A stretch of 36,308 nucleotides of DNA from Bacteroidota bacterium (GCA_023413895.1 JAEZOU010000085.1:1-36308); one strand, 5' to 3'. Shown: positions 1-10,031, numbered from the stretch's first letter. A program made the numbers and translations. The notes: a model not told the origin generated them from the sequence alone.

Positions 1-3000
1 TCTTTCATCGCGATAGCTTTAACAGTCCAAGTTCCATCTTCAAGGTCAAAATCACTAGTATAAAGGTTTGATGTTTCATTAGGTGTTGAGCCATCCAAAG
101 TGTAATAAATTTGTGCTTCATCAGTAGAACAAGTAATTGAAACTGTTTCAGTTCCTACAAGTGTAATCACTGGAGTTTCCACTTGCTCAAGTACAGCAAC
201 TTGAATATCAGCATTGTTGCGTGGCGCAATTTGAATTACATCGTTATAGATAAGCACAAAACCTGTTAAATCTGCGTGCGTTCCTTGTGGGATAGTCATT
301 GACAAATTTTTGAAGTAGCTACGACAAGCCATTGTTTCATCTCCGTGCATAAAATTGATGGTTGAAGCTTGTTCTTCGATAAAACTACCGCCTTCAAAAA
401 TTACATCTTCCAATTTCACAAGTTTACATTCAAAGGCTGTATAATTTTCTCCAATTTCAAATGCTGAAGTTACTGTTGGAGAAACTGTTCCAATATTTCC
501 ATCCGCTTCTGGAAAATCTCTTACAGGAATCATCTCTGAAAGATTATTATACAATTTATAGGTTCCATAAACGCCACCACGAATAACATCTCCTTCATTA
601 TAATCGCCCGAAATAATTGGCGCATTATCATATACTAATAAACTTCCAGTACTATCTTGTAAGAAGATATTAGCACCATTTTTATATACGAAAATCAAAT
701 CACCAGTCAATTCATACACCGTATTGTTGGTTTCGCTATTAGCAGCTTTAAACGCAGCAATATTAGCAACTGGCACAGGGAAACTATAGGTTGCAGAAAC
801 CACAGCACTTGGCGTTAAGTCTGCCTTAAATGCTTTTGCTTTTATTGTTGTGGTTTGTGAAATCACAAAAGGATTTGTATAAAGTATTGATAATGAATCA
901 GGTTCTGTTCCATCAGTGGTGTAATAAATTTGTGCATCGTCAGTAGCACAAGTAATAGAAACTTCAGTGGGTTCGAAAACGTTTCCACTATTAGGCGCAA
1001 TCACAGGATTTTGTACTAAAGAAAATTCCATATCAGGAAAACCATATACACAAACACTATCGATAATAAGACGTGAAGTTGATGTAGGCACTTCTGCTGG
1101 AAGAACAAGAGCGAATTTTAGACGAACAAAGTCAAACTCAGCCTCTTCACTAATGGTATACTCGTATTGTGCTGCATTGCTCGTTAAATCATAAACAACA
1201 GGTGTAGAATAGAGATTTCCACCATCAGTAGAGTGAGAGACCGCAACTTTCAAACCATTAGTATTTTTTGCATAGAAAGTAACTCTGCTTGCATGTGCCA
1301 AGTCGAAATTGGTGAACGCATAACCTAGAGAGTTTGGTGTTGATGTGTACCATCTCATTTGAAGTGAAGATGCATCAGTAATGTATGAAGTAGTAGAAAC
1401 GGTTCCAAAAACAATCCCCCATTCAGCCTCTTCAGGACCATTATAAACCGCTTCAGTATTATTATAAGTTTGATTTGTAACAAATCCTTCAGACACTTCA
1501 AATCCTGTTGCATAGATAATTGTATCTGTTAAAACAGGAACAAAAATTGTATAAGTTGCTGATGTGGTTGCACTATGGTCCCAACCCGTTTTGTACGCAA
1601 CAGCATCAATGTTGTAAACGCCTTCAGTATTTAATACGAAAGGTGCGTTATAAGTTAGCGTATCTCCACTGTTGATTGTGTATCGAATTTCAGCATCAGC
1701 AACTGCGCAAGCTAATGTAACTGTAATAGCTGTGTCTATTGTTCCGGTTGCAGGTGTGAAAGTTGGTGCTGGTAAGGTTGCAACACCGATAAGAGCAATC
1801 GTTTGGCTTAAACTTCCGCTTGAAACCGTAATATTACAAGAAGCAGATGTTAACGCATCAAAAGTAACCATTATGGTTGAAACCCCATTAGTAGGTGCAA
1901 GTTGGGTGTTTGAAAGTGTAAAATGCTCATTATCAGAAACCAATGTAATAGAATCAGTAAGATGAGCCGCACTAATAGTCAAAATAGTTGTATTATTTTG
2001 CGCATTTAATGTTGTTGCTGATGCTGCAACTGCCAAAACAGGTGTATTACTAATGGTGTAATGTGCTTCTGCAACTTCACTACTATTCCACATATCTTTA
2101 AAAGCTTTGGCCTTGATGATTGTAGTTGTTGTAAGTTGAATTGGATTTTCATATAGCGTTGAAGTAGAAGTAGGCTCATCACCATTAAGGGTGTACCTAA
2201 TTTCAGCATTTTCAGTTTCACAAGCCAAAGTAACGGTAATACTATCGGCAAAAACAACACTTTCGGTTGCAGTACCTCCCATTGGAGTAAATGTTGGTGT
2301 AGAAACCGTTGGAATAAAAATAGTTACTAATTGCGAAGCCACTGAACTCACATTACCATCAACTACAGCAATTGCTTTGATGGTTGTAGTGTTATTTACA
2401 GTGAATGGAATTGTATAAATGATTGTTGATGCTGAAGTTGTATCTGGTTCACTACCATCAATAGTATAATAAATTTCAGCATTTGCATCACTGTGGGTAA
2501 TAGAAACTTGAGCTGAGAAAAGATATGCACCATTATCAGCTGGGTCACCAGAAATTGTAAATTCAGGAACTTCAATATTGCCATCAAAATTGAAATCAGC
2601 TTCTGTACGAGGGAAAATTTCACGTTTGGTGTTGTATGTTGACACAAAACCAGTAACACTAATATTTTCATATACATCACCTGGTTGTAGAAGCTCGCTA
2701 TTGTAAATATTTTCAAGTGTGCGGAAACGGTCGTAAATTTCAATAGAATCTGTACCATTATTAATTCTTAAAACCAATCCACCTTCACTATTGGCAGAAA
2801 CCCTCAATTCTACATTTTGGAATGTAACTAATTTAGATTCATATTGTTCGTAGTTGGTTACAATATCATTGATAGTAGCAATTTCAGGAGTAACGATACC
2901 CGTATTTGTGGTTGAAGCAGGCATATCCATAAGAGGTTTGAACTCAATTTGACCATAATAGTTATCAAAAGAACCAATAATTCCACCGCTAATCACATCA

Positions 3001-4004
3001 CCTTCGGTGTAATTATTTGATAAAATTCCAGTATTATCATACACCATCATATAGCCAGAATCATCTTTTAGGTAGGTATAATATGTACTATTTGAAGCGG
3101 TTTGAGCATTTCCTTCTGGAGCAGAACCACTATAGAAAACAAAAGTAAGATCGCCCGTAATTCTGTAAACCTCTCCATTATTACCATTAGCTTTAAATGC
3201 AGCGATATTAGCTACTTCATAAGGGAAAATATATTCGTTTGTGGTAATGAGACTGGGCGCGCTTCCTGCTGCGTATGCAATTGCCTTTACTTTAACGTTA
3301 TATCCAGCAGTGTCAAATTGTCCAACTGGATTGTTCGGATTGGCTAATCGAATAGGAGAAGTATATAAAGTTGATGTTGAATCGGGATTGGTACCATCTA
3401 AAGTGTAATAGATGGAAGCACCAGATGTCTCAGAGGTTAAAGAGATTTCTGTAAGCGCAGTACGAATACCCCCTTCAGGAGTAGCAATAGGAGCAGCTGC
3501 CATTGTGCCAGAAGGACCAGATGTTTTGTAGAAAATCGTCATCGTTTTCACACGCACTTGTTGGGTTCCCGCTACATCAAATTTAAACATTGCATAGTTG
3601 TTTGAACCAAAATCTAAACCTTTGTTGGTGTAATTTGTTGTGGTTGAAATTGTGCCTACCAAATTCCAATCCGAACCGTTGTTACTTCCATAAATATTTA
3701 CTTCATCAGCTTTGTATCCTAAATTAAAAGCCAAACTATCAATATAGAAAGGCAAAGTATTTGATACAAAGAAACCATTGTTTGAAGCACTAGAGTAAAC
3801 ACGAATTTCCTCACGGAAATGACAGCTGGTAGTGTAAAGGGTAACATTTTCATCTAAAATGTGCTCCTCATTAACCGCATATTGGGTTCCTTGTGTATAG
3901 TTAGCAAAAGTGTAGGTGGTTTGCGCCTGCAGCGAAAAAACCGAGGCAAGCAACAAAAATAAACTTGTTGCAAAGAAATTCCATGTTTTGTTTTTCTTTT
4001 TCAT
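1..4004 (-). CDS. Giant secreted multi-domain protein with chitobiase C-terminal-like repeats (5' part; C-terminus beyond the window)
   Basis: An uninterrupted minus-strand frame runs from the ATG at 4004 through position 1, at least 1334 codons with no stop. Residues 1 to about 28 form a signal peptide (lysine-rich start, hydrophobic core, LQAQ end). After it comes a jelly-roll-like N-terminal region containing IYGSNNGSDW. Six modules of the form IYYTxDGxxP followed by TxIKAxAxK match the CHB_HEX_C (chitobiase/beta-hexosaminidase C-terminal) family. They lie near residues 198, 512, 600, 775, 1025 and 1298. Two OB-fold-like modules (YLKDDSGYMMVYDNTG near 312, IFLQDSTGSLLVYDNAP near 1117) and a second jelly-roll-like stretch (about residues 840-1000) alternate with them. 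It is probably exported and surface-attached or released through the type IX system, with a sorting domain expected in the missing C-terminus; this is inference. No catalytic domain is visible in this part. Shorter frames inside it are shadows of the repetitive Thr/Val/Ile-rich coding. Confidence 0.9.
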   Translation of the reverse strand, partial: MKKKNKTWNFFATSLFLLLASVFSLQAQTTYTFANYTQGTQYAVNEEHILDENVTLYTTSCHFREEIRVYSSASNNGFFVSNTLPFYIDSLAFNLGYKADEVNIYGSNNGSDWNLVGTISTTTNYTNKGLDFGSNNYAMFKFDVAGTQQVRVKTMTIFYKTSGPSGTMAAAPIATPEGGIRTALTEISLTSETSGASIYYTLDGTNPDSTSTLYTSPIRLANPNNPVGQFDTAGYNVKVKAIAYAAGSAPSLITTNEYIFPYEVANIAAFKANGNNGEVYRITGDLTFVFYSGSAPEGNAQTASNSTYYTYLKDDSGYMMVYDNTGILSNNYTEGDVISGGIIGSFDNYYGQIEFKPLMDMPASTTNTGIVTPEIATINDIVTNYEQYESKLVTFQNVELRVSANSEGGLVLRINNGTDSIEIYDRFRTLENIYNSELLQPGDVYENISVTGFVSTYNTKREIFPRTEADFNFDGNIEVPEFTISGDPADNGAYLFSAQVSITHSDANAEIYYTIDGSEPDTTSASTIIYTIPFTVNNTTTIKAIAVVDGNVSSVASQLVTIFIPTVSTPTFTPMGGTATESVVFADSITVTLACETENAEIRYTLNGDEPTSTSTLYENPIQLTTTTIIKAKAFKDMWNSSEVAEAHYTISNTPVLAVAASATTLNAQNNTTILTISAAHLTDSITLVSDNEHFTLSNTQLAPTNGVSTIMVTFDALTSASCNITVSSGSLSQTIALIGVATLPAPTFTPATGTIDTAITVTLACAVADAEIRYTINSGDTLTYNAPFVLNTEGVYNIDAVAYKTGWDHSATTSATYTIFVPVLTDTIIYATGFEVSEGFVTNQTYNNTEAVYNGPEEAEWGIVFGTVSTTSYITDASSLQMRWYTSTPNSLGYAFTNFDLAHASRVTFYAKNTNGLKVAVSHSTDGGNLYSTPVVYDLTSNAAQYEYTISEEAEFDFVRLKFALVLPAEVPTSTSRLIIDSVCVYGFPDMEFSLVQNPVIAPNSGNVFEPTEVSITCATDDAQIYYTTDGTEPDSLSILYTNPFVISQTTTIKAKAFKADLTPSAVVSATYSFPVPVANIAAFKAANSETNNTVYELTGDLIFVYKNGANIFLQDSTGSLLVYDNAPIISGDYNEGDVIRGGVYGTYKLYNNLSEMIPVRDFPEADGNIGTVSPTVTSAFEIGENYTAFECKLVKLEDVIFEGGSFIEEQASTINFMHGDETMACRSYFKNLSMTIPQGTHADLTGFVLIYNDVIQIAPRNNADIQVAVLEQVETPVITLVGTETVSITCSTDEAQIYYTLDGSTPNETSNLYTSDFDLEDGTWTVKAIAMK

Positions 4005-4095
4005 AAATGTAATTTTTTAGGATTATTATTTCATTTTTATATTTGCACTATTAATATATATTTCTTACATACAATAGATTACCCATTATAAATTT

Positions 4096-4142
4096 CAAAT
4101 TTATATTTGTGCGAATTTACATCATTATTTATTGAAATGCAA
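4096..4142 (-). promoter_or_regulatory. Candidate promoter of the giant secreted protein
   Basis: Read on the minus strand there is TTG at 4142-4140, a 20-nt spacer and TAAATTCG at 4119-4112, one mismatch from the Bacteroidota -7 box TAnnTTTG. A perfect TAAATTTG follows at 4103-4096. Either would give a leader of roughly 85-105 nt. The rest of 4005-4443 is very AT-rich with no gene or stable hairpin that I can see. Confidence 0.4.
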
Positions 4143-4443
4143 TAAGATAGACGTTGATTTATCAACAAAACCAACAACAAAATGTTGATAATTTAAATTT
4201 AAATGTATTCCATTCAAAAAATGAAAAAAAAGAGATTTTTCTATTTGCCTTTTGCAAAATTTCTTAGATTTTCTTCCAAATTTAGAGACTAACAATCTCT
4301 AAGAACTCCACATTTTCTACAAAAAATTGGTATTTTAGGAATATTTTAAGAATTTTATTTGTCAATAAATCAATATGTTACACAGAAAATGAACTATTTT
4401 TCAAAAAAAAGATGAGAATTGAAATTTCGTAAAGGATTTTATG

Positions 4444-4451
4444 TACTTTTG
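4444..4451 (+). promoter_or_regulatory. -7 box of the tRNA-Ser promoter
   Basis: TACTTTTG matches the Bacteroidota -7 consensus TAnnTTTG exactly and ends 5 nt before the mature tRNA start, so transcription would begin at or next to the tRNA. A TTG at 4419-4421 is a possible -33 element, with a slightly long 22-nt spacing. Confidence 0.6.
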
Positions 4452-4456
4452 CCGGT

Positions 4457-4544
<88 letters not shown>

Positions 4545-4565
4545 AGAAGTCATCGAAACAAATAG

Positions 4566-4589
4566 GCAGCAATTTTTGCTGCTTTTTTT
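4566..4589 (+). terminator. Rho-independent terminator of tRNA-Ser
   Basis: A 7-bp perfect stem GCAGCAA/TTGCTGC (4566-4572 with 4576-4582) and a 3-nt loop are followed by seven T residues (4583-4589), 21 nt after the tRNA CCA end. Confidence 0.85.
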
Positions 4590-5066
4590 GTTTATGTGAA
4601 ATTCAATTTCATCATTAGACCCTCACAACATCCGATTTACAAAACATCTTACCAATAGGGAGCCTCAAAAACCGAAAAACGAAAGCTCCATAAAATTCAC
4701 ATTACCTATTTCCCCAACAAAATAACTTTTATTTTCTTTTCATTCTTTCCAATAACATTAGATTTTATCTAATACTAACCATTAACCCTGAAGATTTCTT
4801 TGAAATTTTGTTGAATAAAATTATCTAATAACAACAACTATTAAATTGAAAGAAACTCACACAGACCCTATTTCAAAAGCCAATCATCCTTTTTTTTCAT
4901 AGAATTCCACCATCTTTATTTGATCTTAGCTTCGGGTATATCATTAGTTCTATTTATAATCTGATTATTTTCAGCAAATTACACTTTGAATTTTACACAA
5001 ATTATTGTATGCTCATAAAAGTTAGAAAAAATACATATATTAAATATGATTAAAAATATATTTATG
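4590..5066. other. AT-rich intergenic region upstream of the phosphate transporter
   Basis: There is no coding frame that I would support. The only local structure is a small perfect inverted repeat, ATTAGAT/ATCTAAT with a TTT loop, at 4757-4773. It could be an operator-like palindrome or chance in AT-rich DNA. Confidence 0.3.
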
Positions 5067-5074
5067 TATTTTTG
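5067..5074 (+). promoter_or_regulatory. -7 box of the Na/Pi cotransporter promoter
   Basis: TATTTTTG fits TAnnTTTG and lies 19 nt upstream of the ATG at 5094. It also decides the start codon: an in-frame ATG at 5046 lies upstream of this box, so it would not be in the transcript. No clear -33 element is visible. Confidence 0.55.
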
Positions 5075-5093
5075 CGCCCAAAAATTTAATACA

Positions 5094-6833
5094 ATGACAG
5101 CAAGTGAAATTATTTGGTTGATAGTGCAAGTTATCGGTTCATTAGCACTATTTTTATTTGGAATGAAGTATATGAGCGAAGCTTTACAGCGTGTAGCTGG
5201 CGATGGCATGCGAAAAATCTTGGCATCATTTACTTCCAATCGCTTTAAATCCATCCTTACAGGAACCTTCGTTACTTCAGTAATTCAATCCTCATCTGCC
5301 ACAACCGTAATGGTAGTAAGTTTTGTAAATGCAGGAATTTTAAAACTCAGAAACGCTATTGGTGTAATTATGGGAGCGAACATTGGAACCACAATGACAG
5401 CATGGATCATTACACTTTTTGGTTTAAAGTTCGACATCTCCGCATTTGCCATTCCCGTAATTGGTGCTGGATTTATTTGCATGATGTTAAACAAAGTAAA
5501 AGTCAACCAAATAGGAGAATTTTTTGTCGGTTTTGGTATTCTTTTCCTAGGTCTTACCTTTCTAAAAGATTCTATCAATAGTCTCAATCTTGAAAATAGC
5601 GAAGCTGTCAGAAATATCATTGCTGCTTGTATTTCAGAAGGGAATGCTCATTTCGGACACGTACTTCTTTTCCTTTTGATTGGTACTATATTAACCATAA
5701 TCTTACAATCTTCTAGTGCAACCATGGCTTTAACGATAGTCCTATGCAGCGAAGGTGTTATTCCTTTTGAATTAGCTGTAGCATTGGTACTTGGTGAAAA
5801 TATCGGAACCACAATTACAGCCATCTTAGCAGCTTCTATCGGAAACACAGCAGCCAAAAGAGCCTCCCGAGCACACCTTCTATTTAACGTTATGGGAGTA
5901 ATTTGGGTGTTACTTGCTTTCCGTCTTGTAATGCCTTTAATCGACCACCTCACCATCGTTATCGAGGGGGTATCTCCATACGCAACAGCTGCCGCAGTTC
6001 CAATGGCACTTTCACTTTTTCATTCGCTTTTCAACATTACGAACAGCTGTATTTTAGTATGGTTTGTTCCTCAAATTGAAAATCTCACAAAATATATGGT
6101 AAAAGGGAGCAGTGAAGATGAAGAGGTTGAATATCGCCTAAAATATATCAATGGTGGTATTATGAATACAGGAGAAATGAATATAGAATTGGCAAAAAAA
6201 GAGATTGGTGAATTTGCCAAAAGAATGGTCAGAATGTATCATTTCATTCCCAATTTGATGGAGATGCAACAATCAAGCAAGGATTATAAACCTCTCCTTT
6301 CCCGAATTCAGCATTATGAAGAGATCTCTGATAGAATGGAAATTGAGATTGCAGATTATTTGGATAAAATCAGAACAGAAGCAATCAGTGAAGAATCATC
6401 ATTAAGAATGCGTGGAATGCTTCGCATTGTGGATAATTTGGAAAGTATTGGAGATCAAAATTATCAATTAGCAAAAATGATTGACGACAAAAATAATGCT
6501 GGAATTCAATTTTCAGAAGAGATGGTGAAAAATTTAAATAGAATCTTCTCTCTTGTAAGCGAAGCTTTGGATATTATGGTAACTAATATTAACCTTCCTT
6601 ATAACAATGTAGATATTACTAACGCATTAGAAATTGAGAATAAAATCAACAAATGCAGGGACACATTGCGTTTAAAGCACTTAGAAGATATTGATAACAA
6701 GGTGTATAGATATAGCGATGGAATCTATTATAGTGGAATCTACTCTATCCTTGAAAAGATGGGCGACCATATTATCAATATAACAGAATCTATTGTCAAT
6801 GCGAAGCACACCACAGACAAAAGTTTGGTATAG
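5094..6833 (+). CDS. Na/Pi cotransporter family protein with PhoU-like C-terminal domain
   Basis: 579 aa from ATG 5094, chosen over the in-frame ATG at 5046 because of the promoter box between them. The protein is predicted to be an inner-membrane sodium-dependent phosphate transporter of the NptA/Na_Pi_cotrans family. The two inverted transport repeats are clear: QSSSAT at residues 65-70 and 205-210, each followed by GxNIGTT (about 94-100 and 234-240). Eight or so hydrophobic segments fill residues 1-345. From about 365 to 570 the chain is soluble and helical and resembles PhoU, the usual architecture in Bacteroidota. PhoU-like tails are associated with regulation of phosphate uptake, but the direction of transport and the ligand are inferred from family only. 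The gene stands alone, bounded by its own promoter and a bidirectional terminator. No Pho-box-like motif is recognisable. Confidence 0.93.
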   Translation: MTASEIIWLIVQVIGSLALFLFGMKYMSEALQRVAGDGMRKILASFTSNRFKSILTGTFVTSVIQSSSATTVMVVSFVNAGILKLRNAIGVIMGANIGTTMTAWIITLFGLKFDISAFAIPVIGAGFICMMLNKVKVNQIGEFFVGFGILFLGLTFLKDSINSLNLENSEAVRNIIAACISEGNAHFGHVLLFLLIGTILTIILQSSSATMALTIVLCSEGVIPFELAVALVLGENIGTTITAILAASIGNTAAKRASRAHLLFNVMGVIWVLLAFRLVMPLIDHLTIVIEGVSPYATAAAVPMALSLFHSLFNITNSCILVWFVPQIENLTKYMVKGSSEDEEVEYRLKYINGGIMNTGEMNIELAKKEIGEFAKRMVRMYHFIPNLMEMQQSSKDYKPLLSRIQHYEEISDRMEIEIADYLDKIRTEAISEESSLRMRGMLRIVDNLESIGDQNYQLAKMIDDKNNAGIQFSEEMVKNLNRIFSLVSEALDIMVTNINLPYNNVDITNALEIENKINKCRDTLRLKHLEDIDNKVYRYSDGIYYSGIYSILEKMGDHIINITESIVNAKHTTDKSLV

Positions 6834-6875
6834 CATTTACTATCATTTACAGACATTTACGCCCGTTTTATAATT

Positions 6876-6907
6876 AAAAAAAGATGCGAACACCTCGCAT
6901 CTTTTTT
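6876..6907. terminator. Bidirectional rho-independent terminator
   Basis: A perfect 9-bp stem AAGATGCGA/TCGCATCTT (6881-6889 with 6895-6903) and a 5-nt loop are flanked by an A-run on the left and a T-run on the right, so it works on both strands. It ends the phosphate transporter on the plus strand. On the minus strand it overlaps the TAA stop (6906-6908) of the CGGC-domain gene. Confidence 0.85.
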
Positions 6908-7238
6908 AATGGCTGTAATCTAAGATTTTAACCGTTGAGCCAAAATTTTCTCTAACCAATTCCATCATCTTTTCATGATAAGGACAGGAAAAGCCCATTG
7001 GCGTGCCTTTTTTAATACAAGAAGCAAATGCGATAGCCTCAGCACCACGCTCAACAAGCAGTTTTGCTCTCAACAAAACTCGTTTTCCTGGACATCCACC
7101 GCAGTTACAAAATCCCACAATCTTTAAATCACCTTCTAACTCTGCGAAGGCGCCAACCTTTTTCTTGACAGCATAAAAATCTGTTGTACCAGGACAATAA
7201 TCCTCTGTTTGCATACAACGAATAATTCCAACTTTCAT
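6906..7238 (-). CDS. CGGC domain-containing protein
   Basis: 110 aa, a typical full length for the family. CNCGGCPGKR at about residues 44-53 is the eponymous cysteine cluster. Additional conserved cysteines lie near the N-terminus (RCMQTEDYCPG) and at about 74-85 (CIKKGTPMGFSCPYHE). The family is a putative metal-binding group of unknown function. The gene starts 36 nt after the stop of lptD with no promoter box in between, so it is probably cotranscribed with lptD. No functional link with LPS transport is obvious. Its stop codon is embedded in the shared terminator. Confidence 0.9.
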   Translation of the reverse strand: MKVGIIRCMQTEDYCPGTTDFYAVKKKVGAFAELEGDLKIVGFCNCGGCPGKRVLLRAKLLVERGAEAIAFASCIKKGTPMGFSCPYHEKMMELVRENFGSTVKILDYSH

Positions 7239-7274
7239 ATTTTTCGATTTAATATCTCAATAAAATTCACTAGT

Positions 7275-9917
7275 TTAGTAATAATTATCACGATAATCGC
7301 GTTTCAGAGGAATCTTCAAATCACTAAGAACAGAAGCTTTTACATTAAGTGTAAAACTCCAACCCTTACGATAGCCAAAAGGAATCCAATTGAAACGCAT
7401 CTCCCAACAATGCAAGTCGCGATAAAAATCCAAAGAGGTATATGAGAATGATTTATTCACAAAGTCGTATCCAGTTGTAAATCCCACTTTCCATTTTTTA
7501 GTAATATTCAAATCGCCACTCAAGTTCAACGTATGTACAAACTGATGATCATATTTTCGATTATCAGGATAACCCATATAATAGAATCGGTTATCGTTTG
7601 CCATATAAGAGAAGGAGTAATTGATAACTAAATTCCACGGATTATTAAAATCTGTCTTAATATTAGGCATACCGAGAGCATTTTCGGTAATTGCCGATTG
7701 GCTTTGTTGTTCTATTGTAGAAGGTTTCTCTCCATCTTTCTGTTTTTCCTTAAAGAAATCTCGATTCAACCGCCAATTAACTCCAATCGTTAGGTTAGAG
7801 TTAGAAAGACGCCAAAAACGCTTATTCACCTTCCATTCCGTTTGGTTAACACGATTACCCAATTCATCGAGAATATAAGGGTCGAAACTAAGTTGGAAAG
7901 TAATATCTAAGAAATTCAGTAGTGAAGTTCTACCACTGATATTAAAATATTGCCAATTAAGAGAATCTGCAGCAAAATCGTACCCTGTTGACAATGTAAG
8001 ATTATCGAATAGCGCAATCTTTTTTGTTCCTGTAATCGTATCCTTTCGAGAACGCACCTTTATTTCAATATTATTACCAATACTTAAATTAGCAATAGCT
8101 TGCTGCCGTGCAGCTGTTGCACCTCCATAAATTGAGTTTGCAAAGTATGAGTATTGCACATTTTGCCCCGTAATCGTATTAAAATACTCACCATAAGTTT
8201 TACCACTCAAATTAGGACGATACGTAAAATTTAAATTGGGTGAGATTACGTGACGGATAGCTTTAAGCGCACCTTTTTTATAGGACCAAAGTACATAGAT
8301 TTTTGTGGTCAGTGCAGAGGTTAATCCTAAATCGTGAATTGCATAAAAACCTCTTTTAAAATGCTCTTGTAATAAAGGATTTCCAAAAGTATCAATCTCA
8401 AAAGTTCGTTCAGTGGCTTGAAGATACCATTTTTCAGTAAAGTTGATATTGGTATTCCAATTAATCAATTTTGCAATTTTGATAGGTATTGTAATAGGTA
8501 TATTATGCTTCATACCTAGTTGAAGATGTCGCCAAGTCTCTGGTTCAAAAAAGGTTGAATCGGAAGCCCCTAACTGATTAGTAAACTGGGAATTCCATTT
8601 CATAGAGATATTATGGTACCATTTCAAAGGGCCGACCCTATTTTTCTTACGGAATGGATAGAACTGATTAACAGACATATTCATCGTTGGCAATGCAAAA
8701 TCAATACGATTGGTTTGAGTATTTTGAGAATAGGAAAGTACCATATCATAAAAGAAAATTCCCTTTACATTGGTAGAGAAATTCACAGAAGAGGTATATT
8801 GACTTTTCAAATAATCGCTTGCTGAAGTAAGATTATGCGTATTATATGCAGAACTAACGATATCTACGTGTGCAGAAAAACGATGAACGGGATGTGATTT
8901 TGCATCTTGCTTGTGGTCCCAATAGATTTTATAACCATTTACAACAGAAAACTCAGGCGTATGTCGTTCTCCCATAAAATTTTGTGAAAAGCCCAAGAAA
9001 AGCGAACCTTGACATTTATAGCGAAAAACGTAGTTTGATTTTACTTTAGCTGCCCAATTTCCTCGTGTAGTAATATCGCCCTGCAAAGCCAAATCAAAAT
9101 TATCACTAATTCCGAAATAGTAACCAAAATTCTCAAAATAGAAACCGCGCACCGAAGATTGTCCGAAAGTAGGCATCAAAATACCAGAAGCACGTGTTTT
9201 TTCTAACGGAAAATAGCCAAAAGGCAAAGCTAAAAAAGTAGGAATATCCCCAAAACTTAGATAAGCGGGCCCCATAATAATCTTGCTATTCTGAATTACT
9301 TTAGCTTTGGTAAATTTGATTTGAAAATGAGGATGATCTAAATCACATGTAGTGTATTGTCCATGAGCAATATAAGAAACTGAATCACTAACTTTTTTAA
9401 CCTGTTTTCCATGAATATACCCCTCCCCTTCTGAAGTAATCACATTCGTAATTTTCCCCTTTTGAGTGGTAAAATTGAACTTGATTTCCTGCGCACGATA
9501 TTGACTTGTTCCTTGCTTAAAAACAGGATTTCCCGTAACAAATCCTACGGAATCGGCAATCCCTGAAGCAAAAAGTTCATTGTTATCAAATGAAATTTCT
9601 GTATAATCCGCATCCAATTCCATATCACCATAAAAAGTTTTTCCATCTGTATAAAGAATTGCTTTTTTACGGTCAATCAAAAAACGAATAGAGTCTTTAC
9701 ATTGGTATAAAACTACTTCAGTAAGAGCATTAGGAGAAATTTTGATACTATTTTTGGAAGAATCTTGAGATTTTTTTGTCATTTTCAAATCAGAAAATGA
9801 ACTAAAAATAGAATCTTCCTCTAAGTAATTTTCTGTTTGATGAACTATGGGTTCCGTAACTTGAGCAACAGAAAATGAACTCAAAACGCTTAATATCAAA
9901 ACAATAATTAAGCGCAT
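7275..9917 (-). CDS. lptD: LPS-assembly protein LptD, Bacteroidota type
   Basis: 880 aa from ATG 9917, preferred to the in-frame ATG at 9956. The internal start gives a clean signal peptide (MRLIIVLILSVLSSFSVAQ) and follows the promoter boxes at 9928-9956. Residues about 85-215 resemble the LptA/OstA beta-jelly-roll (YTDGKTFYGDMELDADYTEI, with regularly repeated strands). The rest is a long outer-membrane beta-barrel rich in aromatic girdle strands, ending near GWSFTLNVKAS. LptD forms the outer-membrane pore that, with LptE, inserts lipopolysaccharide in the outer leaflet. The E. coli-like disulfide pairs are not evident, which is normal in this phylum. The gene is divergent from the amidase gene, so the 114-bp intergenic region holds promoters for two envelope genes. 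Confidence 0.9.
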   Translation of the reverse strand: MRLIIVLILSVLSSFSVAQVTEPIVHQTENYLEEDSIFSSFSDLKMTKKSQDSSKNSIKISPNALTEVVLYQCKDSIRFLIDRKKAILYTDGKTFYGDMELDADYTEISFDNNELFASGIADSVGFVTGNPVFKQGTSQYRAQEIKFNFTTQKGKITNVITSEGEGYIHGKQVKKVSDSVSYIAHGQYTTCDLDHPHFQIKFTKAKVIQNSKIIMGPAYLSFGDIPTFLALPFGYFPLEKTRASGILMPTFGQSSVRGFYFENFGYYFGISDNFDLALQGDITTRGNWAAKVKSNYVFRYKCQGSLFLGFSQNFMGERHTPEFSVVNGYKIYWDHKQDAKSHPVHRFSAHVDIVSSAYNTHNLTSASDYLKSQYTSSVNFSTNVKGIFFYDMVLSYSQNTQTNRIDFALPTMNMSVNQFYPFRKKNRVGPLKWYHNISMKWNSQFTNQLGASDSTFFEPETWRHLQLGMKHNIPITIPIKIAKLINWNTNINFTEKWYLQATERTFEIDTFGNPLLQEHFKRGFYAIHDLGLTSALTTKIYVLWSYKKGALKAIRHVISPNLNFTYRPNLSGKTYGEYFNTITGQNVQYSYFANSIYGGATAARQQAIANLSIGNNIEIKVRSRKDTITGTKKIALFDNLTLSTGYDFAADSLNWQYFNISGRTSLLNFLDITFQLSFDPYILDELGNRVNQTEWKVNKRFWRLSNSNLTIGVNWRLNRDFFKEKQKDGEKPSTIEQQSQSAITENALGMPNIKTDFNNPWNLVINYSFSYMANDNRFYYMGYPDNRKYDHQFVHTLNLSGDLNITKKWKVGFTTGYDFVNKSFSYTSLDFYRDLHCWEMRFNWIPFGYRKGWSFTLNVKASVLSDLKIPLKRDYRDNYY

Positions 9918-9927
9918 AAGATATGAA

Positions 9928-9956
9928 CAATTATATATGTATAATTTTTTAGTCAA
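9928..9956 (-). promoter_or_regulatory. lptD promoter
   Basis: On the minus strand TTG (9956-9954) is followed after 18 nt by TATAATTG (9935-9928), one mismatch from TAnnTTTG. The leader would be only a few nucleotides before ATG 9917. Confidence 0.5.
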
Positions 9957-9983
9957 GCAATCGTTTACTATATGTCTTTACAT

Positions 9984-9991
9984 TATTTTTG
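9984..9991 (+). promoter_or_regulatory. -7 box of the amidase promoter
   Basis: TATTTTTG matches TAnnTTTG and lies about 40 nt before the chosen ATG at 10032. The upstream in-frame ATG at 9972 precedes the box and is therefore unlikely to be used. Confidence 0.5.
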
Positions 9992-10031
9992 TAGGAAAAT
10001 ATTTTTCAAAAGTATAATTTTTTTTGCTGAT

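Noticed and set aside
1672..2758. Several short frames on both strands inside the giant protein gene
   Set aside because: They are out of frame with the continuous coding sequence from 4004 and reflect its repetitive Thr/Val/Ile codons.
1..4004. Regularly spaced similar motifs that could suggest a CRISPR or DNA repeat array
   Set aside because: The similarity is at protein level (chitobiase-type modules); spacing is hundreds of bases and irregular, and the DNA is diverged.
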